NCBI RefSeq assembly: GCF_026385505.1
Contig: NZ_JANIDV010000002.1
Location: forward strand, 248,001-312,000
Source: Bombella dulcis
Lineage (GTDB): Bacteria; Pseudomonadota; Alphaproteobacteria; Acetobacterales; Acetobacteraceae
DNA length: 64,000 nt
Reading direction: 5' to 3'
A program made the translations under genes and the position numbers. The notes under the pieces are model-generated. The model ran no database searches, was not told where the DNA came from, and worked only from the letters and a program-made list of their open reading frames with translations. Below are positions 1-10,438 of the stretch, one piece after another (the first letter of the stretch is position 1; the number at the start of each line of letters is the position of its first letter).

Positions 1-648
1 ACCAAGGTGGTGATGGATGAGGATGCCGGACGTGTCGAGGTTGTCGTACCGGATGAACAGCTGTCCCTGGCCATTGGCCGGCGTGGGCAGAATGTCCGTC
101 TTGCCAGCCAGCTGACCCGCTGGGACATCGACATCCTGACCGAGGCGGAAGAATCCGAACGTCGTCAGGAGGAGTTCCGCAAGCGTACCAGCCAGTTCGT
201 CAACGAGCTGGATGTGGATGACGTGATTGCGGGCCTGCTGGTGACAGAGGGTTACCACACCATCGAGGATCTGGCTTATGCTGATCCGGCAGAGCTGCAT
301 GACATCGAAGGTTTTGATGAAACCGTGGCTGAAGAGCTGATGGCCCGTGCCAATGATTATCTGGCTGGCCGTGAGCGTGCGCTGGATGAGCGTCGGCGTG
401 AGCTGGGTGTCAGTGATGATCTGGTCGGTCTTGGCGTGTTCTCCCTTCAGGTTCTGGTTGAGCTGGGCGAGAAGGGCATCAAGACACTGGATGATCTGGC
501 CGATCTGGCTGCCGATGAGCTGATCGAGCTTCTGGGTGGGGAAGAACCGCTCGAGGAAGCCGAGGCTAATGAGATCATCATGGCGGCCCGTGCTCACTGG
601 TTCGAGGGTGAGGGAGATGCTGGTGAGGGAGACTCGAGTCACGACTGA
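1..648 (+). CDS. nusA: Transcription termination/antitermination factor NusA, 3' part
   Basis: The gene is open at the left edge and only its C-terminal ~215 residues are present. It starts inside the second KH RNA-binding domain, where the segment [16 protein letters not shown] carries the GxxG-type loop typical of NusA. After a basic linker come two helix-hairpin-helix acidic repeats (around [14 protein letters not shown] and [16 protein letters not shown]), the alphaproteobacterial and E. coli-like C-terminal arrangement that contacts RNA polymerase alpha CTD or lambda N-like partners. It ends in an acidic tail with TGA. It heads the ylxR-infB-rbfA-truB-rpsO-pnp series, the expected order. 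Confidence 0.97.
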   Translation, partial: TKVVMDEDAGRVEVVVPDEQLSLAIGRRGQNVRLASQLTRWDIDILTEAEESERRQEEFRKRTSQFVNELDVDDVIAGLLVTEGYHTIEDLAYADPAELHDIEGFDETVAEELMARANDYLAGRERALDERRRELGVSDDLVGLGVFSLQVLVELGEKGIKTLDDLADLAADELIELLGGEEPLEEAEANEIIMAARAHWFEGEGDAGEGDSSHD

Positions 649-1288
649 GGAGTCCATCCCTGACACTGATGATGGTCCGCCGGGGCGGGGGCATCGTGCC
701 CTCTCCCAGCGTCGCTGTCTGGTCAGCCGGACTCATGGTGAACCGGGGCACATGCTGCGGTTTGTCGTGGGGCCGGATGGCAGGGTCGTGGCGGACCTGT
801 CCGTCCGTCTGCCCGGTCGTGGCATGTGGCTGCTGGCAGACAGGGCCGTTCTGGAAGATAAACAGCTTGCCCGGGCTTTCTCCCGTGCAGCACGGCAGAA
901 AGTGGAACTGCCTGAGGGACTTGTGGAGTCTGTCAGGGATGGTTTGGCAAAGCGTCTTCTGGATGGTATCAGTCTGGGCCGACGCGCTGGCGAAGCAGTC
1001 TGTGGGTTTCAGAAGTGTCGGGAACGGATCGTTGCTGGTAGAGTCGGGGTTGTCATTTGTGCAGCAGGTGCGAGTCAGGATGAGGTGGCCCGTCTGCTGT
1101 CGGGCCAGCGGGACTTACCGGTGGTCTGGGTGCCAGGGGCTGTTCTGGCAGCGTCTTTCGGGCGGGAACGTGCAGTTTATGCCGTGATGGCTCCCGGTGC
1201 GCTGGCAGATCGCCTGAAGGCAGAATATAAGAGATTTACGGGAGTGACCGAAGGTATGCTCCCTGGCCCTGATACGGTAGGGCAGTAA
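617..1288 (+). CDS. ylxR: YlxR-family RNA-binding protein fused to an L7Ae-like domain
   Basis: The N-terminal half has the YlxR/DUF448 signature: RRC near residue 29, then [15 protein letters not shown] and LPGRGMWL. The C-terminal ~90 residues ([10 protein letters not shown] through [14 protein letters not shown]) look like a ribosomal L7Ae/L30e-type RNA-binding fold. This two-domain form is usual in alphaproteobacteria; Firmicutes YlxR has only the first domain. The ATG at 617 is preceded by a purine-rich GAGGGTGAGGGAG ribosome site and overlaps nusA by 32 bases; GTG at 623 is an alternative. The gene sits 16 bases ahead of infB. Its role is probably RNA binding linked to transcription and ribosome assembly; the exact function is not established. 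Confidence 0.9.
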   Translation: MLVRETRVTTEESIPDTDDGPPGRGHRALSQRRCLVSRTHGEPGHMLRFVVGPDGRVVADLSVRLPGRGMWLLADRAVLEDKQLARAFSRAARQKVELPEGLVESVRDGLAKRLLDGISLGRRAGEAVCGFQKCRERIVAGRVGVVICAAGASQDEVARLLSGQRDLPVVWVPGAVLAASFGRERAVYAVMAPGALADRLKAEYKRFTGVTEGMLPGPDTVGQ

Positions 1289-1304
1289 GGAACAGGCAGA
1301 AATT

Positions 1305-4037
1305 ATGAGCGACGGCAACGAGCGCAACCAGAACGGAACTCCAAAGGGGACGACCCCGAAAGAAGGGCAGAGCAAAAGCTCCGGTCGCCTGTCACTGCGT
1401 CCGGCAGGACGCAAGGATGTTGGGCGGACTGTGGAGGCTGGCTCCGTAAGACAGAGCTTCAGTCACGGGCGTTCCAAGGAGGTCCAGGTCGAGGTGCGCA
1501 AGCCCAAGAGAAGCCGTACGGCAGGCAGCCGTGGTGGTCGTGCCGCAACGGGCGTCCGTGGCCTGACAGCTTCCGAGCAGGAGAAGCGTCAGCGGGTTCT
1601 GGCTGAGGCCGCCGCCGCCGCCCGTGCCGAGGAAGAGGCCCGTCAGGAAGCCGAGAAAATCCGCATCCGTTCCGCTGCCGAGGAGGAAGCGCGTAAGAAA
1701 GCTGAACTGGAAAGCTGCGTGCGTACGGGAGCTAAAATCCGCTCAGTTGAGAGAGGAGGGCGTGAGGAGGACAGTGACAGTGTCGTTATTCGTGACGAGA
1801 AAGTTGAGAAAGTGGTGCTCTCTCGTCCAGATTCTAACACGGGTGGGGTGCAGCTGGCCGAGCCGACCAAGCGTCTGCGTCCTCTGGCCGAGCGTGCCAT
1901 CATGCCGAGCCGTCCGCTGAACACGGCGGCATCTTCCCGTGCGGCTTCAACCCGTTCTGCTTCCGCGGCCGGTGAGACCCTGCATCTGCGTGGTCGTGCC
2001 GGTGCTGCCGCCTCTGCCGCTGATGATGAGAGTACGGCAGCCCCCCGTCGCAGTGGTGGCGGAGGCGGTGGGGGTGCCCGTCGTTCATCCACGCAGTCCC
2101 GCCGTCCGGCGTCCCGGCGTGCCTCCGGTGGTCAGGACCGTCGTTCCGGCCGCATTGACGTGCGTGCTGCCATCGAAGGTGATGATGGCAAGACACGCTC
2201 TCTGGCTTCCGTCCGCCGTCAGCGTGACCGTGAACGCCGTCAGGCCGAGCTGGAGCGTCTGCGGTCCGATCAGGTCCGGGTCGTGCGTGACGTGACCGTA
2301 CCGGAAACCATCACGGTGGGTGAGCTTGCCAACCGTATGGCGGCCCGTCAGGGTGAGGTCATCAAGATGCTGATGAAGATGGGCGTCATGGCAACGGCTG
2401 CCCAGAGCATCGACGGCGATACGGCTGAGCTGGTCGTGAGCGAATTCGGTCACCGTATCAAGCGTGTGGCAGACAATGATGTCGAGCTGGGTATTGAAGG
2501 GATCGAGGACAAGCCGGAAGACCTGCTGCCCCGTCCGCCTGTGGTGACGGTCATGGGCCATGTTGACCACGGCAAGACCTCCCTGCTCGATGCACTGCGG
2601 ACTACCGATGTGGCCCATGGTGAAGCCGGGGGCATCACCCAGCATATCGGTGCCTATCAGGTGACGCTGTCTTCAGACCAGAAGGTGACCTTCATCGATA
2701 CGCCTGGCCATGAGGCCTTCACCTCCATGCGTGCCCGTGGGGCCTCCGTGACGGATATCGTGGTACTGGTCGTGGCGGCTGATGATGGCGTGATGCCGCA
2801 GACGGTCGAGGCGATCAAACATGCCAAAGCAGCGAGTGCGCCGATCATCGTGGCCATCAACAAGATGGACAAGCCGGGTGCCAACCCTGACCGTGTCCGC
2901 AATGAGCTGCTGAACCATGAGATCGTGGTGGAAAGCATGGGTGGCGACACGCAGGAGGTGGAAGTTTCCGCTCTCAAGCGTGATGGTCTGGACAGGGTTC
3001 TAGAAGCCATCCTGCTTCAGGCTGAGATTCTCGACCTGAAGGCCAATCCGAACCGGATCGCTGAAGGTGCCGTCATTGAGAGCCGTCTAGACCGTGGCCG
3101 TGGTTCCGTGGCGACCGTGCTGGTCCAGAAGGGAACGCTTAACCGGACGGACATTGTCGTGGCCGGTGCCCATTGGGGGCGTGTCCGTGCCCTGCTGGAT
3201 GATCACGGTAAACAGATCAAGAAGGCTGGTCCGTCCGTTCCTGTGGAAATTCTGGGCATGAGTGGGGTGCCGGATGCCGGTGCGCCGTTCGTGGTGGTTG
3301 ACAGCGAGAACCGTGCCCGTGAGATCAGCGAATTCCGCCAGCGCAAGGCACATGAGAAGGCGACGGCGATGCAGGTTGCTGCCCGTGGTACGCTGGACCA
3401 GATGCTGGCCAAGATTCAGGCTGGTGAGCAGAAGGAAGTCGCCCTGATCGTCAAGGCTGACGTGCAGGGGTCTGCCGAGGCCATCCAGGCAACGGTGGAG
3501 AAGCTGTCCCATGAGGAAGTGGCTGTCCGTGTCCTGAATGCCAGTGTCGGTCAGATCACCGAGAGTGACGTCCAGCTTGCCAAGGCCTCCAGTGCCGTCA
3601 TCATCGCCTTCAACGTGCGTGCCACCGTGCAGGCCCGTGAGCTGGCCCAGCGTGATGGTGTGGACATCCGGTATTATTCCATCATCTATCAGGTCTCTGA
3701 TGATGTGGAGAAACTGGTCAAGGGCCGCATCGCACCGAAGCACCGCGAGAAGTTCCTCGGTTATGCGGAAATCCGTCAGGTCTTCAACATCACCAAGGTG
3801 GGCAAGGTGGCTGGCTGCTACGTTACCGAAGGTGTCGTCAAGCGTGGCTGTGGCGTGCGTCTGCTGCGTGACAACGTTGTCATTCATGAGGGTGAGCTGA
3901 GCCAGCTGAAACGCTTCAAGGATGATGTCCGTGAAGTGGCCCATAACTATGAGTGCGGCCTTTCCTTCGCCGGTTATAATGACCTGCGGGAAGGCGATGT
4001 GGTTGAATGCTATGAAATGGAAGAGATTCCGGCTTGA
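1305..4037 (+). CDS. infB: Translation initiation factor IF-2
   Basis: This 910-residue GTPase delivers initiator fMet-tRNA to the 30S subunit. The first ~330 residues are a low-complexity, Arg/Ala/Glu-rich extension with a run of glycines near residue 250, as in other alphaproteobacterial IF-2 proteins. The IF2-N helix domain follows ([20 protein letters not shown]). The GTPase core carries G1 GHVDHGKT (residues 418-425), G3 DTPGHEA, G4 NKMD and G5 SAL. The beta-barrel and C-terminal fMet-tRNA-binding domains complete it, ending ...CYEMEEIPA. The ATG at 1305 has a nearby AAGGAA ribosome site. The stop codon overlaps the rbfA start. Confidence 0.98.
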   Translation: MSDGNERNQNGTPKGTTPKEGQSKSSGRLSLRPAGRKDVGRTVEAGSVRQSFSHGRSKEVQVEVRKPKRSRTAGSRGGRAATGVRGLTASEQEKRQRVLAEAAAAARAEEEARQEAEKIRIRSAAEEEARKKAELESCVRTGAKIRSVERGGREEDSDSVVIRDEKVEKVVLSRPDSNTGGVQLAEPTKRLRPLAERAIMPSRPLNTAASSRAASTRSASAAGETLHLRGRAGAAASAADDESTAAPRRSGGGGGGGARRSSTQSRRPASRRASGGQDRRSGRIDVRAAIEGDDGKTRSLASVRRQRDRERRQAELERLRSDQVRVVRDVTVPETITVGELANRMAARQGEVIKMLMKMGVMATAAQSIDGDTAELVVSEFGHRIKRVADNDVELGIEGIEDKPEDLLPRPPVVTVMGHVDHGKTSLLDALRTTDVAHGEAGGITQHIGAYQVTLSSDQKVTFIDTPGHEAFTSMRARGASVTDIVVLVVAADDGVMPQTVEAIKHAKAASAPIIVAINKMDKPGANPDRVRNELLNHEIVVESMGGDTQEVEVSALKRDGLDRVLEAILLQAEILDLKANPNRIAEGAVIESRLDRGRGSVATVLVQKGTLNRTDIVVAGAHWGRVRALLDDHGKQIKKAGPSVPVEILGMSGVPDAGAPFVVVDSENRAREISEFRQRKAHEKATAMQVAARGTLDQMLAKIQAGEQKEVALIVKADVQGSAEAIQATVEKLSHEEVAVRVLNASVGQITESDVQLAKASSAVIIAFNVRATVQARELAQRDGVDIRYYSIIYQVSDDVEKLVKGRIAPKHREKFLGYAEIRQVFNITKVGKVAGCYVTEGVVKRGCGVRLLRDNVVIHEGELSQLKRFKDDVREVAHNYECGLSFAGYNDLREGDVVECYEMEEIPA

Positions 4038-4477
4038 AGAAACGGCCTTCCTTTGATCTCCTCGGGCCGGCGGGCGAAAGCTCTGTCGGTCCAAGCACCC
4101 GTCAGCTGCGTGTTGCAGAAGAGGTCCGTCATGTTCTGGCAGAGGTTTTTGCCAGAACGGAGTTTCGTGATCCGGAGCTGTATGGCGTGACTGTCACGGT
4201 GACGGAGGTGCGTGTTTCCCCGGACCTGCGTCATGCCACCGTGTTCGTCACCCGTCTGGGACGGGATGACATAGAGGCTGTCCTGCCAGCACTGAAGCGT
4301 GTTGCTTCCTTCCTGCGTAAGCGGCTTTCTTCTGCTCTGCGCCTGCGGACTGTGCCGGAGCTTCATTTTCAGCCTGATACCTCTCTGGAACATGCGATGG
4401 AAGTGGAGAACATTCTCCGCTCTCCGGAAGTCCAGCGTGATCTGCGTCATGATCCAGCTTCAGACGATATGGACTGA
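4034..4477 (+). CDS. rbfA: Ribosome-binding factor A
   Basis: This 147-residue protein is the 30S assembly and cold-adaptation factor that binds the 16S rRNA 5' helix region. It has the RbfA KH-like fold pattern: [33 protein letters not shown], and the C-terminal [15 protein letters not shown]. The predicted start is TTG at 4034, forming a TTGA overlap with the infB stop, which implies translational coupling. It is possible that translation begins slightly downstream, but no better ATG with a ribosome site precedes the conserved core. truB follows after 17 bases. Confidence 0.95.
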   Translation: MKKRPSFDLLGPAGESSVGPSTRQLRVAEEVRHVLAEVFARTEFRDPELYGVTVTVTEVRVSPDLRHATVFVTRLGRDDIEAVLPALKRVASFLRKRLSSALRLRTVPELHFQPDTSLEHAMEVENILRSPEVQRDLRHDPASDDMD

Positions 4478-4494
4478 GGCTGGGCGGTTCGCTG

Positions 4495-5469
4495 ATGGCA
4501 CGCAAGAGAGGGAAAGACATTCATGGCTGGCTGATTCTCGACAAGCCGCTGGGGCCGAGTTCCACTACAATGGTTAACAGGTTGTTGCGGGCCTTTGATG
4601 GTCGCAAGGCCGGACATGGTGGAACGCTGGACCCTCTGGCTTCGGGCGTGCTGCCGATCGCTTTTGGCAAGGCCACAAGCACCATTCCCTACATCATGGA
4701 CGCTACCAAGCGGTACCGTTTTGCCCTGTCTTTCGGGGAAAGCCGGACGACGGATGACCGTGAAGGAGAGGTTCTCGCAACGTCAGAGGTGCGGCCTTCC
4801 GATGACGAGATCAGGGCCGTGCTGCCTGCACTCTGCGGGAATGTCATGCAGGTGCCGCCTGTGTTTTCGGCCCTGAGGGTTGGGGGGCAGCGGGCTTATG
4901 ATCTTGCCCGGGCAGGTAGGCCACCGGACCTTCCGCCCCGGCCTGCCCGAATCGATTCGATCACCCTGGTGGAACGCCCTGACGCTGATACGGCGGTGTT
5001 TGAGGTGCAGTCTGGCAAGGGGGTCTATATGCGCTCCCTCGCACGGGACATTGCTCTGGCCTGTGGCACGGTGGGACACATCTCCGTCCTGAGGCGCACG
5101 AAATGTGGGCCTTTTGATTTGTCCCACAGCCATACGGTGGAACAGTTAAGACTGGACAAACTGGAAGAAACTAGAGACAAGGCATGTGCTCTTCCGGTTT
5201 CCCTGCTGGATGCGGCGACTGCGCTGGTCGACATCCCGGCGTTGGCCGTCACGCGGGCAGAGGGAAAATCCCTGATCTGTGGGCAGGCTGTCATGCTCGC
5301 CCATCTTGAGGGGAGCGTGCCTGAGGGGGTGGAGGATGTTCCACTCTGGCGGGTTACGGTTGGAGGGCATGTCATTGGGCTGTGCCGGGCTGCCGAAGGG
5401 CGGCTGCGGGCAGTCAGGATGTTGGAAAACCATTTGTTTTTTGGAGAACAAGATGTCGATTACAGCTGA
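4495..5469 (+). CDS. truB: tRNA pseudouridine(55) synthase
   Basis: This 324-residue enzyme isomerises U55 in the T-loop of tRNAs. The catalytic motif [10 protein letters not shown] places the nucleophilic aspartate at residue 46, after the substrate-binding KAGHGG. The segments [24 protein letters not shown] and [12 protein letters not shown] match the family, and a short C-terminal PUA-like region follows. The last 17 bases overlap the rpsO coding sequence in another frame, so the tail of TruB reads through the rpsO ribosome-binding site and start. Confidence 0.97.
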   Translation: MARKRGKDIHGWLILDKPLGPSSTTMVNRLLRAFDGRKAGHGGTLDPLASGVLPIAFGKATSTIPYIMDATKRYRFALSFGESRTTDDREGEVLATSEVRPSDDEIRAVLPALCGNVMQVPPVFSALRVGGQRAYDLARAGRPPDLPPRPARIDSITLVERPDADTAVFEVQSGKGVYMRSLARDIALACGTVGHISVLRRTKCGPFDLSHSHTVEQLRLDKLEETRDKACALPVSLLDAATALVDIPALAVTRAEGKSLICGQAVMLAHLEGSVPEGVEDVPLWRVTVGGHVIGLCRAAEGRLRAVRMLENHLFFGEQDVDYS

Positions 5470-5722
5470 ACGTCGCAGCCAGCTCATCGCTGAATACCGT
5501 CGTGCCGATGATGATACCGGGTCCCCGGAAGTGCAGGTTGCCCTGCTGACCGAGCGGATCGTGAATCTGACAGAGCACATGAAGACCCACAAGAAGGACT
5601 TCCACTCCCGTCGTGGTCTGCTGATGCTGGTCGGCCGCCGCCGTGCGCTGCTGGATTACCTGAAGCGCAAGAGTGAAGAGCGTTACCAGACGCTGATCGA
5701 ACGCCTCGGCCTGCGCCGCTGA
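5453..5722 (+). CDS. rpsO: 30S ribosomal protein S15
   Basis: This 89-residue protein binds the central domain of 16S rRNA and helps form bridge B4. The conserved [24 protein letters not shown] and [10 protein letters not shown] segments are present at full family length. The ATG at 5453 is preceded by GGAGAAC and lies inside the end of truB (17-base overlap), suggesting coupled translation. S15 is autoregulated in several bacteria; the GC-rich hairpins after the gene may process or attenuate rpsO-pnp read-through. Confidence 0.97.
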   Translation: MSITAERRSQLIAEYRRADDDTGSPEVQVALLTERIVNLTEHMKTHKKDFHSRRGLLMLVGRRRALLDYLKRKSEERYQTLIERLGLRR

Positions 5723-5732
5723 GATCCGACCA

Positions 5733-5802
5733 TGATCCGGGGGTGTGAACTCCCGGATTCTGGCCCTTGCTGGGTTGCCAGAAAACGCTTTCGTCGGCGT
5801 TT
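5733..5802 (+). promoter_or_regulatory. rpsO-pnp intergenic hairpins
   Basis: Two inverted repeats lie between rpsO and pnp. The first pairs ATCCGGG (5735-5741) with CCCGGAT (5752-5758), extendable by a G-U and a G-C pair across the loop TGTGAA. The second pairs AAACGC (5783-5788) with GCGTTT (5797-5802). Neither is followed by a T-run, so they are more likely a partial attenuator or RNase III-type processing leader than a full terminator. In E. coli the same interval carries the rpsO terminator and the RNase III site that controls pnp; equivalence here is inferred from position only. Confidence 0.45.
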
Positions 5803-5917
5803 CAGGCCACATGGTGTCACGACGTGTCTGATGCGTCATCATCGCCATGCCGTCCGAAACGCTGTTTATAGTCTGGTACTGGCTGGGCCGTGATTATTGC
5901 TTCCGGAGGAAGACAGA

Positions 5918-8068
5918 ATGTTTGACAATTATTTCCGTAAAGAAATTGAATGGGCCGGCCGGCCGCTGGTTCTTGAGACCGGCAAGATTGCCCGCCAGGC
6001 CGATGGTGCCGTCGTGATCACCTACGGTGATACGGTCGTGCTGTGTACGGCCGTTGGTGCCAAGACGGTGAAACCGGGGCAGGATTTCTTCCCCCTGACC
6101 GTGAATTATCAGGAAAAGGCCTATGCGGCTGGTAAGATTCCCGGGGGCTTCTTCAAGCGTGAAGGGCGTCCTTCCGAGCATGAAGTGCTGTCCTCCCGCC
6201 TGATTGACCGCCCGATCCGCCCCCTGTTCCCGGATAACTTCAAGAATGAAGTGCAGGTCGTTGCGACTGTTCTGAGCCATGATATGGAGAATGATCCGGC
6301 TCTGGTCGCCCTGATCGGCTGTTCTGCGGCCCTGACCCTGTCCGGCATCCCGTTCTTCGGTCCCGTCGGGGCAGCCCGTATCGGGCGTATTGATGGCAAA
6401 TTTGTTGTCAATCCGACCCTCAGTGAGGTGAAGGACAGTGCGCTGGACCTCGTGGTGGCCGGTACCTCCGAGGGCGTGCTGATGGTTGAGTCCGAGGCGC
6501 AGGAGCTGTCCGAGGATGAGATGCTCGAGGCTGTCATGCTGGGTCATACGGCTTTCCAGCCGGTGATTGATGCCATCATTGATCTGGCCGAACATGCCGC
6601 CCGTGCGCCGTGGGACCTGCCGGAAGTCTCCAAGGAGGAGGTTGCTCTCCGCAAGCGTGTGGACAAGGTTGGCAGCAAGCTGATTGCCGAGGCGTACAAG
6701 GAACGCCGCAAGCAGGCCCGCATGGAGAAAGTGGCCGAAGCTCGTGAGAAGATCGTGGCCGCGCTTGAGGAAGAAGGTTTTGACGCCGAGCTGGCCAAGC
6801 CGATGATCAAGGACCTTGAGGCCCAGGTGGTCCGTGGTGCCATCCTGAAGACGGGCATCCGTATTGACGGGCGTGACACGAAGACGGTCCGTCCCATCAT
6901 GGCGGAGGTTGGCGTTCTGCCCCGCTCTCATGGGTCTGCTCTTTTCACCCGTGGTGAGACACAGGCACTTGTTGTCGCCACCCTGGGAACAGGACAGGAT
7001 GAGCAGGTGATTGATGCGCTGGAAGGGGAATACCGGTCCCGCTTCATGCTGCATTACAACTTCCCGCCTTTCTCTGTCGGTGAGTGTGGTCGCATGGGGT
7101 CTCCGGGCCGTCGTGAGATCGGTCATGGCAAGCTGGCATGGCGTGCCCTCAATCCGCTTCTGCCCTCCAAGGAGGATTTCCCGTACACGCTGCGTGTTGT
7201 CTCCGAGATCACGGAGAGCAACGGCTCTTCCTCCATGGCGACGGTCTGCGGAACGTCCCTGTCCCTCATGGATGCCGGTGTGCCCATGCCCCGGCCGGTG
7301 GCTGGCATCGCCATGGGTCTCATCAAGGAAGAGCGTGGCCATGCCGTGCTGACGGATATCCTTGGTGATGAAGACCATCTCGGTGACATGGATTTCAAGG
7401 TGGCCGGTACGTCCGAAGGTGTGACAGCCCTCCAGATGGACATCAAGATCACCTCCATCACGCCGGAAATCATGAAGGTGGCCCTGGAGCAGGCCCGTGA
7501 AGGCCGCCTGCACATTCTTGGCGAGATGAGCAAGGCCCTCTCCGAGGGGCGGTCTGACGTGGCCGGTAATGCGCCGAAGATCACGACCATGACGATCCCG
7601 CTCGCAAAGATCCGTGACGTGATCGGCTCTGGCGGTAAAGTCATCCGTGAGATTGTTGAATATTCCGGTGCCAAGGTCGATATCGGGGATGACGGCGTTA
7701 TCAAGATTGCCGCCGCCAATGATGAACAGGCCCAGAAAGCCATCAGCCGGATTGAAGGCATCGTGGCCGAGCCGGAGATGGGGCGCATCTATGACGGGAA
7801 GGTCGTCAAGACGGCTGACTTTGGTGCGTTCGTGAACTTCCTTGGCCCCAAGGATGGTCTGGTGCATATTTCTGAGCTGACGGATGGCCGTGTGGCCAAG
7901 ACGACGGATGTCGTCAAGCAGGGTGATGCCGTCAAGGTCAAGGTTATTGGCTTTGATGACCGAGGTAAGGTAAAACTCTCCATGCGTGTCGTGGATCAGG
8001 AAACTGGTGCCGATATCACGGAGAGCGTTGGTGCCAAGCCGGGTCGTCCTCGCCGTGATGCGGAGTAA
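5918..8068 (+). CDS. pnp: Polyribonucleotide nucleotidyltransferase (PNPase)
   Basis: This 716-residue phosphorolytic 3'-5' exoribonuclease is a core RNA-decay enzyme. Two RNase PH domains flank an alpha-helical linker: the first contains [14 protein letters not shown] and the second [15 protein letters not shown] and [23 protein letters not shown] domain ([10 protein letters not shown]) and an S1 domain ([18 protein letters not shown]) close the protein. The ATG at 5918 follows CCGGAGGA by 7 bases and gives the typical [15 protein letters not shown] start, so an upstream in-frame TTG is unlikely. The gene is last in the nusA-pnp series. Confidence 0.98.
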   Translation: MFDNYFRKEIEWAGRPLVLETGKIARQADGAVVITYGDTVVLCTAVGAKTVKPGQDFFPLTVNYQEKAYAAGKIPGGFFKREGRPSEHEVLSSRLIDRPIRPLFPDNFKNEVQVVATVLSHDMENDPALVALIGCSAALTLSGIPFFGPVGAARIGRIDGKFVVNPTLSEVKDSALDLVVAGTSEGVLMVESEAQELSEDEMLEAVMLGHTAFQPVIDAIIDLAEHAARAPWDLPEVSKEEVALRKRVDKVGSKLIAEAYKERRKQARMEKVAEAREKIVAALEEEGFDAELAKPMIKDLEAQVVRGAILKTGIRIDGRDTKTVRPIMAEVGVLPRSHGSALFTRGETQALVVATLGTGQDEQVIDALEGEYRSRFMLHYNFPPFSVGECGRMGSPGRREIGHGKLAWRALNPLLPSKEDFPYTLRVVSEITESNGSSSMATVCGTSLSLMDAGVPMPRPVAGIAMGLIKEERGHAVLTDILGDEDHLGDMDFKVAGTSEGVTALQMDIKITSITPEIMKVALEQAREGRLHILGEMSKALSEGRSDVAGNAPKITTMTIPLAKIRDVIGSGGKVIREIVEYSGAKVDIGDDGVIKIAAANDEQAQKAISRIEGIVAEPEMGRIYDGKVVKTADFGAFVNFLGPKDGLVHISELTDGRVAKTTDVVKQGDAVKVKVIGFDDRGKVKLSMRVVDQETGADITESVGAKPGRPRRDAE

Positions 8069-8078
8069 GGATGTGTGA

Positions 8079-8099
8079 GGGGAGCGACAGGCTCCCTTT
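8079..8099 (+). terminator. Terminator-like hairpin after pnp
   Basis: GGGAGC (8080-8085) pairs with GCTCCC (8091-8096) around the loop GACAG and is followed by only three T residues. The position 10 bases past the pnp stop suggests intrinsic termination, perhaps inefficient because the U-tract is short. Confidence 0.5.
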
Positions 8100-8142
8100 G
8101 CATGAGTTGTTTGTGATTGAGTAGTGGGGACATCTGGCCTCT

Positions 8143-9570
8143 ATGAAGTCGATCAATGCCGTCCGTTTTGGTGGTCAGGAGGTTCTGCCCCTGGTCGAAG
8201 GGGGCAAAGGTGTTTCTGTCTCCAATGGTGTGTCTGCAGGATACTGGGCTGCGGCAGGTGGGGTCGGGACGATCTCTGCCGTCAATGCAGACAGTTATGA
8301 CGAGCAGGGGAACCCTGTTCCACAGATCTATCATGGCCGGACGCGCCGTGAGCGGCAGGCCGAACTCGTGCGCTACGCCATTGAAGGTGGCATCGCACAG
8401 GCGAAGATAGCCCGGGATATTTCCGGGGGGCGTGGCCGTGTTCATGCCAATTTCATGTGGGAGATGGGGGCCGCAGAAGAGGTCATCACCGGCATTCTGG
8501 AAGGGGCACCGGGCCTGATCCAGGGTCTGACCTGCGGTGCTGGCATGCCTTACAGGCTGGCGGAGATTGCCGCCCAGTTTGGGGTGCATTATTACCCGAT
8601 CGTCTCGTCAGGCCGTGCCTTCAGTGCGTTGTGGAAACGCTCTTACGTGCGTTTTGCGGACCTTCTGGGCGGTGTTGTCTATGAGGACCCGTGGCGGGCA
8701 GGCGGCCATAATGGCCTTTCCAATACGGAAAATCCTCTCAAGCCGGAAGCTCCCTATCACCGTGTGGCGGCTCTGCGAAGGGTCATGAACGGCTTTGGCC
8801 TCCAGCATGTGCCCATCATCATGGCGGGTGGGGTCTGGCATTTGGAAGAATGGAACGACTGGCTGGACAATCCGGAGATCGGCCTGATCGCCTTCCAGTT
8901 CGGTACCCGGCCGCTCCTGACGAAGGAAAGCCCCGTTCCGGAGGCATGGAAGCAGCTTCTTCTGACACTGAAGGAAGGGGATGTGTACCTGAACCGTTTC
9001 TCACCGACAGGATTTTACTCCTCGGCGGTGAATAACGGGTTCCTTCAGGAGCTGCGTGCCCGTTCTGAGAGGCAGATCGCCTTTCAGGCGAAAGCAGAGG
9101 GTGAGTTTGATACACCGATCTGCCTTGGTGGCCGGGGGCGTGAGGTTTTTGTCACGTCCGGAGACGCCGAAAAGGTCAGTCGCTGGAAAGAGGCTGGGTA
9201 TACCCAGCCCATGCGGACACCGGATGGGACCGTCGTCTTCGAGACGCTGGAAACTGCACGGCAGGTGCTGGCCGATCAGGCAGCCTGCATGGGGTGTCTC
9301 TCCCAGTGTCGCTTCTCCAACTGGAGTCAGAAAGGCCCGTCCTTCAGTACCGGGCAGCGGGCTGATCCAAGGTCCTTCTGTATCCAAAAGACTTTGCAGA
9401 CAATTTCTCATCTTCAGGATGTCTCTCCGGAAGATCAGAAACACATCGTGGACCATAATCTGGTCTTTGGTGGGACGAATGCGTGGCGTTTTGCAACGGA
9501 CCCGTTCTACGCCAACGGGCATATCCCGACCGTCAAGGAACTGGTCGACCGTATCATGACCGGGCGGTAG
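8143..9570 (+). CDS. Nitronate monooxygenase-like FMN oxidoreductase with Cys-rich tail
   Basis: This 475-residue protein has a TIM-barrel core of the nitronate monooxygenase/2-nitropropane dioxygenase type. Supporting segments are GVSAGYWAAAGGVGTI near the N-terminus, QGLTCGAGMP, DPWRAGGHNG and VPIIMAGGVW followed by AFQFGTRPL, the glycine-rich FMN phosphate region. It is longer than the usual ~320-350 residues. The extra C-terminal ~120 residues hold Cys382, Cys385 and Cys389 (CMGCLSQC) plus Cys413, which could bind a metal or Fe-S cluster; this is inference. The true substrate is unknown. It stands alone between the pnp hairpin and a strong terminator. Confidence 0.85.
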   Translation: MKSINAVRFGGQEVLPLVEGGKGVSVSNGVSAGYWAAAGGVGTISAVNADSYDEQGNPVPQIYHGRTRRERQAELVRYAIEGGIAQAKIARDISGGRGRVHANFMWEMGAAEEVITGILEGAPGLIQGLTCGAGMPYRLAEIAAQFGVHYYPIVSSGRAFSALWKRSYVRFADLLGGVVYEDPWRAGGHNGLSNTENPLKPEAPYHRVAALRRVMNGFGLQHVPIIMAGGVWHLEEWNDWLDNPEIGLIAFQFGTRPLLTKESPVPEAWKQLLLTLKEGDVYLNRFSPTGFYSSAVNNGFLQELRARSERQIAFQAKAEGEFDTPICLGGRGREVFVTSGDAEKVSRWKEAGYTQPMRTPDGTVVFETLETARQVLADQAACMGCLSQCRFSNWSQKGPSFSTGQRADPRSFCIQKTLQTISHLQDVSPEDQKHIVDHNLVFGGTNAWRFATDPFYANGHIPTVKELVDRIMTGR

Positions 9571-9601
9571 GACATATTCGGATCATGGCTGGAATGGAAA
9601 G

Positions 9602-9630
9602 GTGCGGGTTTCTGGCCCGCACTTTTTTTA
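9602..9630 (+). terminator. Rho-independent terminator
   Basis: A perfect 7-bp stem GTGCGGG (9602-9608) / CCCGCAC (9616-9622) is followed by seven T residues. It ends the FMN oxidoreductase transcript before the convergent pdxH gene. Confidence 0.9.
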
Positions 9631-9640
9631 TGGGCAACAG

Positions 9641-10276
9641 TCATGGAAAAAGATGCTGCGTCGCCCATCCTGTACCATCCACCGTCCGGGTGAAGAGAAC
9701 ACGGTCATGCAGGCGGAAGGGCTTGTCCATCCAGAATTCCATGGTGAGGGGAGTGACCCGGTAGCCATTCCAGTAAGGTGGCCGGGGGACGGTACCGATG
9801 GCAAAGCGGGTTGTTTCTTTCGTCACGGCCTGCCAGAGTGCCTTGCGGCTGGCGATGGGGCGGGACTGCTGGCTGGCCCAGGCACCGATGCGGCTGGCAC
9901 GGGGGCGGGACTGGAAATAGGCATCTGCTTCTTCAGCTGGAAGGCGTGAAACCGTGCCCCGGATGCGCACCTGTCGCCGCAGGGATTTCCAGTGGAACAG
10001 CAGGGCTGCTTTCATGTTCTGTTCCAGTTCCCGGCCTTTGGCAGATTCACTGTTCGTGTAGAACACGAAGCCTTCATCATCGAAGCCTTTCAGCAGGACC
10101 ATGCGGACATCCGGCAGGTTCTGTGCATCCACGGTGGCAAGGGCCATGGCGTTGGGGTCGTTCGGTTCCTTCGTTTCGGCCAGAGACATCCAGTCCTGGA
10201 ACAGCAGGAAGGGATTATCCCCGGCAATGGTCTGGTCATCATTCTGGAAGGCCGCTTCGGCACTGTCGTCTATCAT
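9641..10276 (-). CDS. pdxH: Pyridoxamine 5'-phosphate oxidase
   Basis: This FMN enzyme oxidises pyridoxine or pyridoxamine 5'-phosphate to pyridoxal 5'-phosphate, the last step of vitamin B6 synthesis and salvage. Family motifs include [63 protein letters not shown] and the C-terminal [12 protein letters not shown] with Arg and His ligands. The ATG at 10276 has AGGGA nine bases upstream and gives 211 residues; an ATG at 10297 would add seven residues but lacks a ribosome site. The gene is divergent from a TIM-barrel gene at 10439. Confidence 0.96.
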   Translation of the reverse strand: MIDDSAEAAFQNDDQTIAGDNPFLLFQDWMSLAETKEPNDPNAMALATVDAQNLPDVRMVLLKGFDDEGFVFYTNSESAKGRELEQNMKAALLFHWKSLRRQVRIRGTVSRLPAEEADAYFQSRPRASRIGAWASQQSRPIASRKALWQAVTKETTRFAIGTVPRPPYWNGYRVTPLTMEFWMDKPFRLHDRVLFTRTVDGTGWATQHLFP

Positions 10277-10438
10277 GTTGATGGTTCCCTGTTGCATGTC
10301 GATGGGCGATCATGGAAGTGGCAGGGGGCTGTGTCCATAGGGAAGGCAGGTCTGTCTGCCATGTGATGCAGGGCTTGGTAAGCCGTGGCAGGACTTCCAT
10401 ATAGGGGGGACGTTCAGGAGAGTGAGGGGAAGAGGTTC

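Noticed and set aside
5894..7867. Long open frame antisense to pnp (657 codons)
   Set aside because: It mirrors the GC-rich third positions of pnp, has His/Arg-rich composition without motifs, and lies wholly over a certain gene.
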